Positions 43,146 to 52,180 are shown, counted from the first letter of the stretch. The stretch is DNA of 64,000 nt from Flavobacteriales bacterium (GCA_016704485.1 JADJAA010000002.1:1290133-1354132); one strand, 5' to 3'. The notes: generated by a model not told the origin, from the letters alone. Program-made: numbers and translations.

Positions 43146-44381
43146 TTAAGAACGGGTATCCATGTCGGTCACAACTGGTGTGTTCTCCTTTCTAGTTTGC
43201 CACATGTGCAGGACAAGCAGGATAACGGAAACCGGTAGGAGGAGCGATACGGCCAACAACAGCTCATAATAATCTGGGATCAAGCCCCACCCCATCCAGA
43301 ACATCGTGCCTTGAACAAAGAGCAATGCTTCAGACAGCAAGAATCCTGAAATGAAAAGAATAATGGCCAATGACACGATCCGCTTTTTTTCGATGAACCA
43401 ACCTTTCATCAATGCATGAGTGAAGAGCAATGCGCTAACGGCACCCAACGTATTGAGGTGGATGAACCCGATCACGTAATTCCGCAAAGTGAGTGCCATA
43501 TTGGCGACCATAGGAATACTAACGGCTGCTTGTGCAGCTATGCGTGCAGCCATGGAGATGAGCATTATTCCGATCAATGCCCGCATCCAAGGCGTGGTCT
43601 TTACGTACGCTCGCAACCGTGCGCGGCCCATGGCTTGCAGGGTTCGCCAGGCGGCCCAGAACTGGATCAATACACCAGCGGAATTCACGGCAAGGACAAT
43701 AGCGTTCCGTTCGCTCCAAGCGATCACCAGAGCAAAGGTCAGGAAAATGCTGATCACCCAAAGCGTGACCGTATTGTTATCGATACGGACATTCACACCG
43801 TGCAGTTCCGCCCATCTGGAACCGATCGCCATGGCCGCGAACCAGAACCAACCATTGAACTGGAAATGCAGGAACCACTGCACACTCCAATAGTACCATT
43901 CCGTTCCGGCAAGGTTACTGGTCATTATCGGCCCCATGGCCCACACTCCGATCGTACTGCATATCTGAAGAAGGAATGCAAGCCGCACCAACCGCCTACT
44001 CCCCTCTTTGGGCCAGGATGCAGTGTGCCTCCAAACAATTGCGATAAGCACATAACCCGCCAAGATCTGCAAGCCGGAAAATGCAATTGAGGCAGCGCCG
44101 TACCCTTGCAGCGGGAAAGCGATCAGCATACCTAGAACAGTGGCCTGGGAGATCAGTATCCACCATAGAAAAGAGCGTGGTGCTTTGCGATCGTCCTGCC
44201 CCAATATAGTGACCAACAAAGCCGGGAACACCCAGCCCAACATGGCCACGTGCGAGTGTGCGTGCATCCATGGCTTGAACAAAAGCCATGGCATATCCAC
44301 AACAAAGATCAACCGAAGAAAAAATCCGATCGTTGCGGCAATGGCAAAGAATAATAGAGCGCTAAAAAAGGCACGTTGCAT
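43146..44381 (-). CDS. Polytopic membrane protein with haem-copper-oxidase-like histidine motifs
   Basis: This 411-residue protein has about 11-12 membrane spans. Histidines cluster in spans as PWMHAHSHVAMLGWVFPALL, WFLHFQFNGWFWFAAMAIG and GFIHLNTLGAVSALLFTHAL, reminiscent of the haem and CuB ligands of NorB- and CcoN-type oxidases. The protein is smaller than true CcoN or NorB and lacks clear evidence for all six ligands. It is divergent from the nos cytochrome and shares the regulatory gap, which suggests a role in N-oxide or O2 metabolism. Family identity is inferred. Confidence 0.65.
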   Translation of the reverse strand: MQRAFFSALLFFAIAATIGFFLRLIFVVDMPWLLFKPWMHAHSHVAMLGWVFPALLVTILGQDDRKAPRSFLWWILISQATVLGMLIAFPLQGYGAASIAFSGLQILAGYVLIAIVWRHTASWPKEGSRRLVRLAFLLQICSTIGVWAMGPIMTSNLAGTEWYYWSVQWFLHFQFNGWFWFAAMAIGSRWAELHGVNVRIDNNTVTLWVISIFLTFALVIAWSERNAIVLAVNSAGVLIQFWAAWRTLQAMGRARLRAYVKTTPWMRALIGIMLISMAARIAAQAAVSIPMVANMALTLRNYVIGFIHLNTLGAVSALLFTHALMKGWFIEKKRIVSLAIILFISGFLLSEALLFVQGTMFWMGWGLIPDYYELLLAVSLLLPVSVILLVLHMWQTRKENTPVVTDMDTRS

Positions 44382-44419
44382 GGGACTGCGAGGTTCGGAA
44401 GGTTAACAAGAGGACAAGC

Positions 44420-44431
44420 TGATGAAAGTCA
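44420..44431. promoter_or_regulatory. Candidate Crp/Fnr box between the divergent genes
   Basis: TGAT-GAAA-GTCA matches the Crp/Fnr-family pattern TGA-N6-TCA. Its centre is about 55 bp before the predicted start of the cytochrome c transcript and 45 bp before the divergent membrane-protein start, so it could serve both. The same GAAA spacer occurs in the box before the cco genes. Confidence 0.5.
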
Positions 44432-44445
44432 TAAGAGCATCTGAG

Positions 44446-44476
44446 TTGTGGCAGTTAAGCGTGACAGCTAACTTTG
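44446..44476 (+). promoter_or_regulatory. Bacteroidota promoter of the nos cytochrome c gene
   Basis: TTG (44446-44448), a 20-bp spacer and TAACTTTG (44469-44476) match the Bacteroidota consensus exactly. The ATG follows 26 bp later. It should be the main promoter of the nos operon. Confidence 0.65.
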
Positions 44477-44502
44477 CACTTTTGACACGTAAACCAAACA
44501 CC

Positions 44503-44979
44503 ATGCGCAACACAAAGAATATGCTTGTAAGAACATCTGTAACGCTTGCCACTTTAGCAGGCATAATGTTGATGGTTTCATGCGGCGAAGATAGTGGACC
44601 AAAAACTCCTCCCGGTACCGACGCGGCTCCGAGCGCAAGCTCCGATGCTGCCCCAGCAGCACAGTTAATAACGGCGGCCGATCTCAATTTGGGTGATATT
44701 GACCCTGCATTGGTGGAAAAAGGAAAGACCACTTATGATGTGAAGTGCCAAGCCTGCCACAGCCTCGGCGAGAACCGTGTTGTGGGTCCCGGATGGAAAG
44801 GCATTATCACGAAGCGCGAACCAGCATGGATCATGAACATGATCGTACATACCGAAGCCATGTTGGAAACCGATCCAGAAGCTCAAAAGATGCTCGAAGA
44901 ATGTTTGGTACGTATGCCGAACCAGAATTTGAGCCACGACGATGCCCGCGAGATCCTTGAATACATGCGCACCCTTTGA
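44503..44979 (+). CDS. Lipoprotein cytochrome c of the nos cluster
   Basis: This 158-residue protein has a lipoprotein signal (LAGIMLMVSCGEDSG) and a Pro/Ala-rich linker. One class I haem c site reads KCQACHSLGENRVVGPGWKG, with a distal methionine probably in RMPNQNLS. Its position 42 bp before nosZ suggests it is the electron donor to N2O reductase, as in clade II nos clusters. Start ATG 44503; an upstream in-frame start would overlap the promoter. Confidence 0.88.
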   Translation: MRNTKNMLVRTSVTLATLAGIMLMVSCGEDSGPKTPPGTDAAPSASSDAAPAAQLITAADLNLGDIDPALVEKGKTTYDVKCQACHSLGENRVVGPGWKGIITKREPAWIMNMIVHTEAMLETDPEAQKMLEECLVRMPNQNLSHDDAREILEYMRTL

Positions 44980-45021
44980 TCCTGAGAACGGATCCTATTC
45001 ACCATCCACAAAACCCTCTTT

Positions 45022-47016
45022 ATGAAACGACCTCTCTTATCAACCGCGGCTTTGCTTATTGCAGGTGGCGGTGCCTTTCTGGCATTCAATAGCATGCAGG
45101 GATGCAGGCCTACAACTGCGGCAACTGCCGTATCAGGTGATGCAGCCTCCAAAGTCTATGTCAAACCTGGTGCATATGATGAATTCTACAATTTCGTAAG
45201 CGGCGGCTTCAGCGGCCAACTTGCGGTCTATGGTATACCCAGCGGCCGTTTATTACGCGTAATACCGGTATTCGCCCAAGATCCACAGAGTGGATACGGT
45301 TATAGCGAAGAGACCAAACCGATGCTTACCACAACTCACGGGTTCATACCATGGGATGATTCGCACCACCCGGAGCTGTCCCAGACCGATGGTGTACCTG
45401 ACGGAAAGTGGTGTTTCATTAACGGGAACAACACACCACGCATTGCACTGATCGATCTTGGAACATTCCGTACCAAGAGCATCATTGAGATCCCGAACTG
45501 CGCAGGTAACCACAGTTCACCGTTCACGACCGGGAACAGCGAGTACGTTGTCAGCGCGACCCGTTTCAGTGTTCCAATGGGAACCGAAGAGGAACGCGAC
45601 GTACCGATCGATTCCTACAAGGAGAATTTCAAAGGGACTGTTAGCTTCATCAAGCCGGAGCCCGAGACCGGAAAAATGAGCATCGCGTTCCAGATCACTA
45701 CTCCGGGTATGAACTTCGACCTTTCACATGCCGGTAAAGGCCCAAGTGAGGGCTGGTTCTTCTTCAGTTGCTATAACAGCGAACAGGCGTATAGCCTGTT
45801 GGAAGTGAATGCAAGCCAGAACGACAAGGACTATGTGATGGCACTGAATTGGAAAAAGGCCGAGGAATATGCCAAGGCAGGTAAAGGAAAAATGGTACCG
45901 GGAAAGCACGTTACCAACTGGTGGAACGAGGATACCCATAACGCCGAGATCAGCACGGTGGATCAAGTATTGCAATTGGATCCGCGTGAATTGACCGATC
46001 TGCTCTACTTCATGCCTTGCCCAAAATCACCACACGGTTGTGATGTTGATCCAAGCGGGGAGTTCATTGTTGGTAGTGGTAAACTAGCTGCATTGATCCC
46101 TGTATTCTCATTCGCGAAGATCCAAGAAGCTATTGCAAAGAACGATGTGGAAGGTGACTTCCAAGGCATTCCTGTATTGAAATATGCAAGCGTTCTTCAC
46201 GGTGAAGTAAAGCGTCCAGGACTAGGGCCATTGCACACTGAATTCGATGGAAAAGGCAATGCTTACACCAGCATGTTCGTTAGCAGTGAGATCGTGAAAT
46301 GGGATCTGAAGACGTTGGAGGTTCTGGATCGTGTACCTACTTACTACAGCATTGGGCACTTGAGCATACCTGGCGGAGACAGCAAGAAGCCATGGGGTAA
46401 ATATGTGATCGCTTATAACAAGATCACTAAAGATCGTTTCCTTCCTACTGGACCTGAGCTGAATCAAAGCGCTCAGCTTTACAGCATCGAAGGTGACAAG
46501 ATGGAATTGTTGCTTGACTTCCCGACCATTGGTGAGCCACACTATGCACAATCCATCCCGGCTGATCTGGTACGTCCACGTGAGGTGAAGTTCTTCGACA
46601 TAAACAAGAACCAGCACGAATTCGTTTCCAAGGGCGAAAAAGATACCAAGATCGAACGTAGAGGTAATCAAGTACACGTTTGGATGACCACCATTCGCTC
46701 GCACATCACCCCGGATAACATCGAAGGGATCAAGATGGGTGACGAAGTATACTTCCACGTAACGAACTTGGAGCAGGATTGGGATGTACCACATGGTTTT
46801 GCAGTAAAAGGTGCGGCCACCGCAGAATTATTGGTCATGCCGGGTGAAACACAGACATTGAAGTGGGTACCCGACCAAGTTGGTGTCGTCCCATTCTATT
46901 GCACTGACTTCTGTAGCGCATTGCACCAAGAAATGCAAGGTTATGTGCGTGTATCTCCTGCGAATAGCAAAGTACCGTTGACCGCTGTTACCCGTTCATT
47001 CGAACCGGGATCGTAA
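45022..47016 (+). CDS. nosZ: Nitrous-oxide reductase, clade II-like
   Basis: This 664-residue periplasmic enzyme reduces N2O to N2. The N-terminus is Sec-like (MKRPLLSTAALLIAGGGAFL) without the twin-arginine motif of clade I. A seven-bladed propeller carries the CuZ histidines (WDDSHHPELS; NCAGNHSSPF; CPKSPHGCDVDPSG; LGPLHTEFDGKG), and the C-terminal cupredoxin has the CuA site CTDFCSALHQEMQGY. Clade II assignment rests on the Sec-type signal and the cytochrome-nosZ-membrane protein-nosL-D-F-Y order. A strong hairpin follows the stop. Confidence 0.96.
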   Translation: MKRPLLSTAALLIAGGGAFLAFNSMQGCRPTTAATAVSGDAASKVYVKPGAYDEFYNFVSGGFSGQLAVYGIPSGRLLRVIPVFAQDPQSGYGYSEETKPMLTTTHGFIPWDDSHHPELSQTDGVPDGKWCFINGNNTPRIALIDLGTFRTKSIIEIPNCAGNHSSPFTTGNSEYVVSATRFSVPMGTEEERDVPIDSYKENFKGTVSFIKPEPETGKMSIAFQITTPGMNFDLSHAGKGPSEGWFFFSCYNSEQAYSLLEVNASQNDKDYVMALNWKKAEEYAKAGKGKMVPGKHVTNWWNEDTHNAEISTVDQVLQLDPRELTDLLYFMPCPKSPHGCDVDPSGEFIVGSGKLAALIPVFSFAKIQEAIAKNDVEGDFQGIPVLKYASVLHGEVKRPGLGPLHTEFDGKGNAYTSMFVSSEIVKWDLKTLEVLDRVPTYYSIGHLSIPGGDSKKPWGKYVIAYNKITKDRFLPTGPELNQSAQLYSIEGDKMELLLDFPTIGEPHYAQSIPADLVRPREVKFFDINKNQHEFVSKGEKDTKIERRGNQVHVWMTTIRSHITPDNIEGIKMGDEVYFHVTNLEQDWDVPHGFAVKGAATAELLVMPGETQTLKWVPDQVGVVPFYCTDFCSALHQEMQGYVRVSPANSKVPLTAVTRSFEPGS

Positions 47017-47038
47017 GAAATAGAAGAGATGACTAAGG

Positions 47039-47070
47039 ACATCCGGTGGGACTGAACACCCACCGGATGT
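47039..47070 (+). terminator. Strong hairpin after nosZ
   Basis: ACATCCGGTGGG pairs perfectly with CCCACCGGATGT (12 bp) around an 8-base loop, followed by TTCATTT. This is a terminator or stabilising mRNA end between nosZ and the accessory nos genes, which would make nosZ mRNA more abundant. Confidence 0.75.
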
Positions 47071-47095
47071 TTCATTTAATGCAATACAAAACACA

Positions 47096-48154
47096 ATGAA
47101 TACTCCACGTATCCGTCCGTTCAACCGCATATTGCTCGCGATCGCAGCGCTTGGTCTGGGAGCCTTACTCGTGGTTCCGATCTGGCGTATCGATCTTGTT
47201 GCACCACAATATCCTGAGGGCCTATTTCTCCAGATCTTCCATGACCGCTTCGATGGCGACGTGCGGAACATCAATGGTTTGAACCACTACATCGGCATGG
47301 GCACGATCGAGAACGAGATGTTCCCTGAATTCGAGATCATGGAATACGTGTTCTACCTTTTGATCGGCTGGGGGTTGGTCGCAGTAATAATTGGTCGCGT
47401 AAGCGCTCTGTTCACTTGGTTGATGGCGCTCTTTGCCTTTGTGCTTTGGGCCATGTGGGACATGTATAGTTGGGGCTACAATTATGGCCACAACCTGGAT
47501 CCGCATGCGGCGATCAAAATTGAGGGTATGGCCTATCAACCGCCGCTCTTCGGACATAAGAAATTGTTGAATTTCGACGCTTGGTCCTTACCCGATACGG
47601 GTGGCTGGATCCTGTTCGCCATCATATCGATCGCGGGAATTATTTGGTTCTATGAATGGCGATGGCCTTCAAAAAAGGTGATCGCCTCTAGTAAAAAAAA
47701 CACGACGACGCCTGTAGCCACGACAGTCGCGGCAATAGCTATGTTGATGACCTCATCATGTGCAGGTCCTGGTGGCGCACCGGAAGTCGCGATCGGCAAA
47801 GTAGAATGTGCATCCTGCCGGATGACGGTAGTGGATCCGCAGTTCGCATCTGCTATAGTGACAATGAAGGGAAGGACGTATGCCTTCGATTCGCCGGAAT
47901 GCATGGTACAACATGTGGCCGAGGGTGCTATTGCAGAGGAACAGGTCAAGAGTTGGTGGGTGTGTGACCATGCCCATAAAAGCTCATTCATTGACGCTAC
48001 CAAAGCATATTACTTGGCTTCACCTGACCTCCACAGCCCCATGAATGGCAATGTCGCTGGATTTTCCAGCGAGGCTGAACGTGCTACAGCTGAAAAGATC
48101 TACCACGGTACGTTATTGACCTGGGAAGAAGCCAGAAAGGAACTTTCGGAGTGA
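47096..48154 (+). CDS. nosL: Nos-cluster membrane protein fused to NosL copper chaperone
   Basis: This 352-residue protein joins two parts. Residues 1-200 form a membrane protein with about four spans (LLAIAALGLGALLVVPIW; YVFYLLIGWGLVAVII; ALFAFVLWAMW; GGWILFAIISIAGIIWFY). After a short linker, a lipoprotein-signal-like segment (VAAIAMLMTSSCAG) leads into NosL: VECASCRMTVVDPQFASAIV with Cu-binding C-x-x-C and M, then AFDSPECMVQH. NosL delivers Cu(I) to NosZ. Elsewhere these are often separate genes. The stop overlaps the GTG start of nosD. Confidence 0.85.
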   Translation: MNTPRIRPFNRILLAIAALGLGALLVVPIWRIDLVAPQYPEGLFLQIFHDRFDGDVRNINGLNHYIGMGTIENEMFPEFEIMEYVFYLLIGWGLVAVIIGRVSALFTWLMALFAFVLWAMWDMYSWGYNYGHNLDPHAAIKIEGMAYQPPLFGHKKLLNFDAWSLPDTGGWILFAIISIAGIIWFYEWRWPSKKVIASSKKNTTTPVATTVAAIAMLMTSSCAGPGGAPEVAIGKVECASCRMTVVDPQFASAIVTMKGRTYAFDSPECMVQHVAEGAIAEEQVKSWWVCDHAHKSSFIDATKAYYLASPDLHSPMNGNVAGFSSEAERATAEKIYHGTLLTWEEARKELSE

Positions 48155-49395
48155 CCCGTTACTTTACATATGCATTAGGTGTTGTTCTATTTCTTTCCGG
48201 TCTTAGCGCTAAAGCAACTATTATTACCGTAAGCCCCGAAAGTGTTCGTACCATCACAGAGGCCATCCTGCTCTCGCTCGATTGTGATACGATACAGGTA
48301 AGCAGCGGCACCTACAAGGAAGGTACGATCAGCATTAACAGACCGATCGTATTGATCGGCTTGGACTGGCCGGTGATAGATGGCGAAGAAAAGGGTGATG
48401 TGCTCATCGTTACAGCATCGCACGTGGTGATCGAGGGGTTCGTATTGCGTGGAACAGCGATCAGTGATATGAACGACTACGCAGCGATAAACGCTATCGG
48501 CCTCACCGATCTCGTGGTACGTAACAATCGGATCGAAAACTGCTTCTTCGGCATCCGCTTGAACAGTGTTCTGCGGGCTCTCGTTGAGCGCAATGTTGTG
48601 ACAGGTGATGCTTCTGTAGAGGAGAACCGGCGTGCCAACGGCATCCATCTGTGGAAGTGCACAGGCATTAATATCCGAGGCAACCGTGTGCAGCACCACC
48701 GCGATGGTATCTACTTGGAATTCGTAACCGATTCACATATCGACTACGACACCAGTGCATTCAACTCACGCTATGGTCTACACTTCATGTTCAGTCACCG
48801 CGACAGCTATACGCACAACATCTTCGAGGAGAACGGTGCGGGGGTTGCCGTGATGTTCACCCACCATGTGACCATGACGGACAACCGTTTCCATAATAAT
48901 TGCGGTGCCAGTTCATACGCGCTTATGTTGAAAGAGATCAATGATGTGGAAATAGCGCGCAACACGTTCACCGACAATACCATCGCTATACTTCTGGATG
49001 GCTGTAACCGCGGGCAAATACATGACAATTTCTTCGGTAATAATGGGTGGGGCGCAAAGCTTTTCGCGAACAGTATGGATTGTGTATTCGAGACCAATAC
49101 GTTCACTGGTAACACCTTCGATGTAACCACGAACGGCGACCTTGTGCTAAGTACATTGAAGGGCAACTATTGGGACCGTTACCGAGGATATGACCTGGAT
49201 CGCAACGGCATGGGAGATGTCCCCTACCGGCCTTTCGGACTATTCGCCTTGGTTACGGAACGAATGCCCTACGCCATGGTCCTTTCGCGCAGCTTAATGG
49301 TGCAACTGTTGGACCAGGCCGAGCAATTGTTACCCTCACTTACACCCAAAGCGTTGGAGGACCTTACCCCATTAATGAAACCGCCCCATGGATAG
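48151..49395 (+). CDS. nosD: Periplasmic copper-insertion protein NosD
   Basis: This 414-residue right-handed beta-helix protein works with NosFY in CuZ assembly. It has a signal peptide (GVVLFLSGLSAKA), then NosD/CASH repeats (GIRLNSVLRALVERNVV; GIHLWKCTGINIRGNRV; GIYLEFVTDSHIDYD; SYALMLKEINDVEIARNTF) and a typical end GNYWDRYRGYDLDRNGMGDV. The GTG at 48151 overlaps the previous stop; an ATG does not open the frame. Confidence 0.93.
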   Translation: MTRYFTYALGVVLFLSGLSAKATIITVSPESVRTITEAILLSLDCDTIQVSSGTYKEGTISINRPIVLIGLDWPVIDGEEKGDVLIVTASHVVIEGFVLRGTAISDMNDYAAINAIGLTDLVVRNNRIENCFFGIRLNSVLRALVERNVVTGDASVEENRRANGIHLWKCTGINIRGNRVQHHRDGIYLEFVTDSHIDYDTSAFNSRYGLHFMFSHRDSYTHNIFEENGAGVAVMFTHHVTMTDNRFHNNCGASSYALMLKEINDVEIARNTFTDNTIAILLDGCNRGQIHDNFFGNNGWGAKLFANSMDCVFETNTFTGNTFDVTTNGDLVLSTLKGNYWDRYRGYDLDRNGMGDVPYRPFGLFALVTERMPYAMVLSRSLMVQLLDQAEQLLPSLTPKALEDLTPLMKPPHG

Positions 49396-50125
49396 TGTGG
49401 TATTGAACAATGTTGGCAAACGCTACGGGAAACTGTGGGCATTGCGCAATGTCGATGCAGCATTCGCCTCGAGCGAAGTGATCATGGTGATCGGCCCCAA
49501 CGGGTCTGGAAAAACCACATTGATCAAATGCATCCTGGGTCTGGTCCGTGCTACGGAAGGTAACATCCAAGTGCGCGGCCTGGATGTAAATGGCGATCCG
49601 ATATACAGACATTCCATCGGTTATATGCCTCAGCTTTCGGAGTTTCCACGTGAGCTTACCGTTGAGCAGTTGTTGAATATGATGAACGACATCCGCAATG
49701 CGGCACCGGGTAGTACCGATGATCGGTTGATCAGCGCGTTGGGCGTTGATGGATTACTGAACAAACGTGTGAGCACATTGAGCGGCGGTATGCGTCAGAA
49801 AGTAAGCGCGGTTCTTGCCTTCCGGTATAAACCAAGTGTTCTGATCCTGGATGAACCCACTGCCGGACTTGATCCGATCAGTGCCGGAACCCTACTGGAA
49901 GCGGTGATGGAAACCAAACGCAATGGCGCCACGGTAATGATCACCTCACACATCATGGAAGAAGTTCAGCAACTGGGCGATCGTATGGCGTACCTGCAGG
50001 ATGGAAACCTCAGGGCCCTTCTGGCCCCCGAGACCGTGATGGATGTTACCGGTGAAAAATTGCTTTCCAAGGCGTTACCAAAGTACCTGGCCAAACTCCC
50101 CAAGAACAATGTGGAAAGTCTGTAA
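49388..50125 (+). CDS. nosF: NosF, ABC ATPase for CuZ assembly
   Basis: This 245-residue ATPase has Walker A MVIGPNGSGKTTLIKCILG, signature TLSGGMRQKVSAVLAF, Walker B VLILDEPTAGLDP and the H-loop (ITSHIME). It overlaps nosD by 8 bp and nosY by 17 bp. It powers the NosDFY complex that supplies sulfide or another component for CuZ. Length is shorter than some NosF proteins but complete. Confidence 0.93.
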   Translation: MDSVVLNNVGKRYGKLWALRNVDAAFASSEVIMVIGPNGSGKTTLIKCILGLVRATEGNIQVRGLDVNGDPIYRHSIGYMPQLSEFPRELTVEQLLNMMNDIRNAAPGSTDDRLISALGVDGLLNKRVSTLSGGMRQKVSAVLAFRYKPSVLILDEPTAGLDPISAGTLLEAVMETKRNGATVMITSHIMEEVQQLGDRMAYLQDGNLRALLAPETVMDVTGEKLLSKALPKYLAKLPKNNVESL

Positions 50126-50876
50126 ATACACATTGATCGACCTGGCGCGCAATAAGTTCGCTTTGGGGTATGCGCTATTATTGATGCTGGTAACAATGGG
50201 GCTCTTCATACTGGAAGGCGACCCTACCAAAGCGTTGATCAGTACAACTCAGGTTGCGCTCGCCTTGGTGCCTTTATTGTCGGTGGTCTTCACCATCATC
50301 TACTTCTACAATCAATATGAGTTCACGGTTCTACTGGCGGTGCAGCCCATGCCTAGGCGCAACATCGTAATGGGGCAATTGGTGGCTGTGGCCTTGGCGC
50401 TATTGGTCGCGTTCCTTTTTGGTGTGGGGCTCCCCGTACTTGTATATTCCCCGGGTGGTGCCGGCTGCACACTTCTGCTGACCGGAGCTGCTTTAACTGC
50501 GGTATTCACCGCCATAGGTGGGTTGATCGCGGTAAAGAACCGGGATCGGGCTCGCGGAGTTGGGATCGGGCTCGTTACTTGGGTGATCATGGTACTCGTA
50601 TACGATGCCATATTGCTTTGGATCATGTTCGGGTTCAGTGATCGCCCGATCGAGCCAGTGATCGTTCCGCTTGCGGCCTTGAATCCCATCGACCTCGCTC
50701 GGATACTGATCATGCTGAAGATCGACCTCGCCGCTTTACTTGGATACACGGGTGCGGTATATCAGCAATTCTTCGGTAGTGCGGGCGGCATGTTGGTATC
50801 ATTGTTCGCTTTATTCCTTTGGGTGATCTTGCCCACGTTCTGGGCGGTACGTGCTTTCAAGCGTAAGAATTTATAA
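50109..50876 (+). CDS. nosY: NosY, ABC permease for CuZ assembly
   Basis: This 255-residue permease of the ABC-2 type has six spans (LGYALLLMLVTMGLFIL; LALVPLLSVVFTIIYFY; MGQLVAVALALLVAFLFGVG; LLLTGAALTAVFTAIGGLIA; WVIMVLVYDAILLWIMFGF; MLVSLFALFLWVILPTFWAV). NPIDLARIL near the C-terminus is typical of NosY. The ATG at 50109 (MWKVCKYTLID) lies within the last codons of nosF; a longer in-frame start is out of register with family length. Confidence 0.92.
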   Translation: MWKVCKYTLIDLARNKFALGYALLLMLVTMGLFILEGDPTKALISTTQVALALVPLLSVVFTIIYFYNQYEFTVLLAVQPMPRRNIVMGQLVAVALALLVAFLFGVGLPVLVYSPGGAGCTLLLTGAALTAVFTAIGGLIAVKNRDRARGVGIGLVTWVIMVLVYDAILLWIMFGFSDRPIEPVIVPLAALNPIDLARILIMLKIDLAALLGYTGAVYQQFFGSAGGMLVSLFALFLWVILPTFWAVRAFKRKNL

Positions 50877-50946
50877 TGCTCGATCGGTACGTGTACTTGT
50901 TGACGATCATCGGTAAGCGCTATCAGCGCATTTCAATTCATCTGTG

Positions 50947-51380
50947 ATGTACTTCACCCTGATCATCCTACATCTGTTAGGTGCCAGCGTTTGGGTAGGT
51001 GGGCATTTGGTCCTCCTTTTATCCGTGCTGCCCAAAGCACTTCGGGATCGCGATCCTACGGTCATTTTGCGTTTCGAGCATCCGTTCGAGCGCATCGGAA
51101 TACCAGCATTGGTCCTGCAACTGATCACCGGTTTATTGTTGGCACATCGCTATGTTCCCGGCATATTGCCTGCGTTCGACTTTGCTGATCGTATCCATCA
51201 AGTGGTCGCGATCAAATTGATCCTATTGTCACCACAGCGATCACCGGCGCCCATGCCCGGTTCTGGATCATTCCATCACTCACCCCAAAACGACTTCCGT
51301 TCCTAGCTGCACATATCGCATTGGTAACCGGTATTGCTGTCGCCATGCTGGTGTTGGGAGCTTCAATAAGGCTATCATGA
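50947..51380 (+). pseudogene. CopD-like membrane protein with a frameshift
   Basis: ATG 50947 starts a small four-span protein (MYFTLIILHLLGASVWVGGH) resembling CopD-family copper-resistance membrane proteins, with His in the first span and RFEHPFERIG. It reads to about 51225, then the frame continues one base later as IVTTAITGAHARFWIIPSLT and AAHIALVTGIAVAMLVLGAS to TGA at 51380. One missing base near 51226 would restore ~144 residues. Position after nosY suggests a copper role; this is inference. Confidence 0.6.
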
Positions 51381-51409
51381 ATATTACTGTGAACTATCAT
51401 ACGAACAAC

Positions 51410-51421
51410 TGACATTGCTCA
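51410..51421. promoter_or_regulatory. Possible Crp/Fnr box before the fasciclin gene
   Basis: TGAC-ATTG-CTCA fits TGA-N6-TCA but is imperfect (C opposite C). It lies 50 bp before the ATG at 51471. A TAAACTTTG stretch, one base longer than the promoter consensus, follows. Confidence 0.3.
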
Positions 51422-51470
51422 TTTGCCGGTTTCACATCCCGGCAGACATTGCACCCATAAACTTTGAACC

Positions 51471-52040
51471 ATGCGCAAGCAGAACATTTCCATTTTATCG
51501 ATCCTGGCATTCAGCGTGACTTTATTAGCGGCCTGTGGCGGCGATGCACCAGCTCCTGTTCAGGACAACACATCCTCAACCCCTGTCGAAGGCGGACAAA
51601 GCACAGTTAAGGATGATCAGTCACAAAAAGATGTGGTGGGAATTGCTGTCGGTTCCAAGGACCACACGACCCTGGTTGCAGCAGTACAAGCTGCTGAACT
51701 TGTTGATGCACTCAGCAATGCCGGTCCATTCACGGTGTACGCGCCTACCAATGCTGCATTTGAAGCACTTCCTGCCGGAACAGTTGAGGGGTTGTTGAAA
51801 CCCGAGAACAAAGGAGACCTCATTAATATCCTGGAGTACCACGTGGCACTCGGCGTTCTGAAACCAGAGATGCTGAAGAACGGCCAGAGACTTGGCATGG
51901 TGAACGGCCAAAATGCGGAGATCACCGTTGTTGACGGTAATGTTATGATCAATGGAGCAAAGGTGGTAGCCACCGTGCCAGCAAGCAATGGCATTGTTTG
52001 CGTGATCGAGCAAGTGCTCTTGCCACCAGCCACAAAATAA
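51471..52040 (+). CDS. Fasciclin (FAS1) domain lipoprotein
   Basis: This 189-residue protein has a lipoprotein signal (FSVTLLAACGGDAP), a Thr/Ser/Pro linker and one FAS1 domain: TLVAAVQAAELVDALSNAGP, FTVYAPTNAAFEALPAGTVE, ILEYHVALG and GIVCVIEQVLLPP. FAS1 proteins are adhesive or ligand-binding; in bacteria the role is poorly known. It sits between the nos and cco clusters and ends in a hairpin. Confidence 0.9.
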   Translation: MRKQNISILSILAFSVTLLAACGGDAPAPVQDNTSSTPVEGGQSTVKDDQSQKDVVGIAVGSKDHTTLVAAVQAAELVDALSNAGPFTVYAPTNAAFEALPAGTVEGLLKPENKGDLINILEYHVALGVLKPEMLKNGQRLGMVNGQNAEITVVDGNVMINGAKVVATVPASNGIVCVIEQVLLPPATK

Positions 52041-52088
52041 TAATTCATCTGCACATACGGGAAAAGTGTGCAGTTGGGTGAAAGCGGC

Positions 52089-52113
52089 GAAAGCGTCCTG
52101 AACGGACGCTTTC
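52089..52113 (+). terminator. Hairpin terminator after the fasciclin gene
   Basis: GAAAGCGTCC and GGACGCTTTC form a perfect 10-bp stem with loop TGAAC, followed by GTTGTTC. It separates the nos-fasciclin segment from the cco genes. Confidence 0.7.
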
Positions 52114-52168
52114 GTTGTTCAACCCAAAATTTGCACAAGAAGAACTTTTGCATCACCTTAGCCCGGCC

Positions 52169-52180
52169 TGACGAAAGTCA
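52169..52180. promoter_or_regulatory. Candidate Crp/Fnr box 1 before ccoS
   Basis: TGAC-GAAA-GTCA is a symmetric TGAC...GTCA box with the same GAAA spacer as the box at 44420. It lies 89 bp before ccoS, upstream of a second box. Confidence 0.5.
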
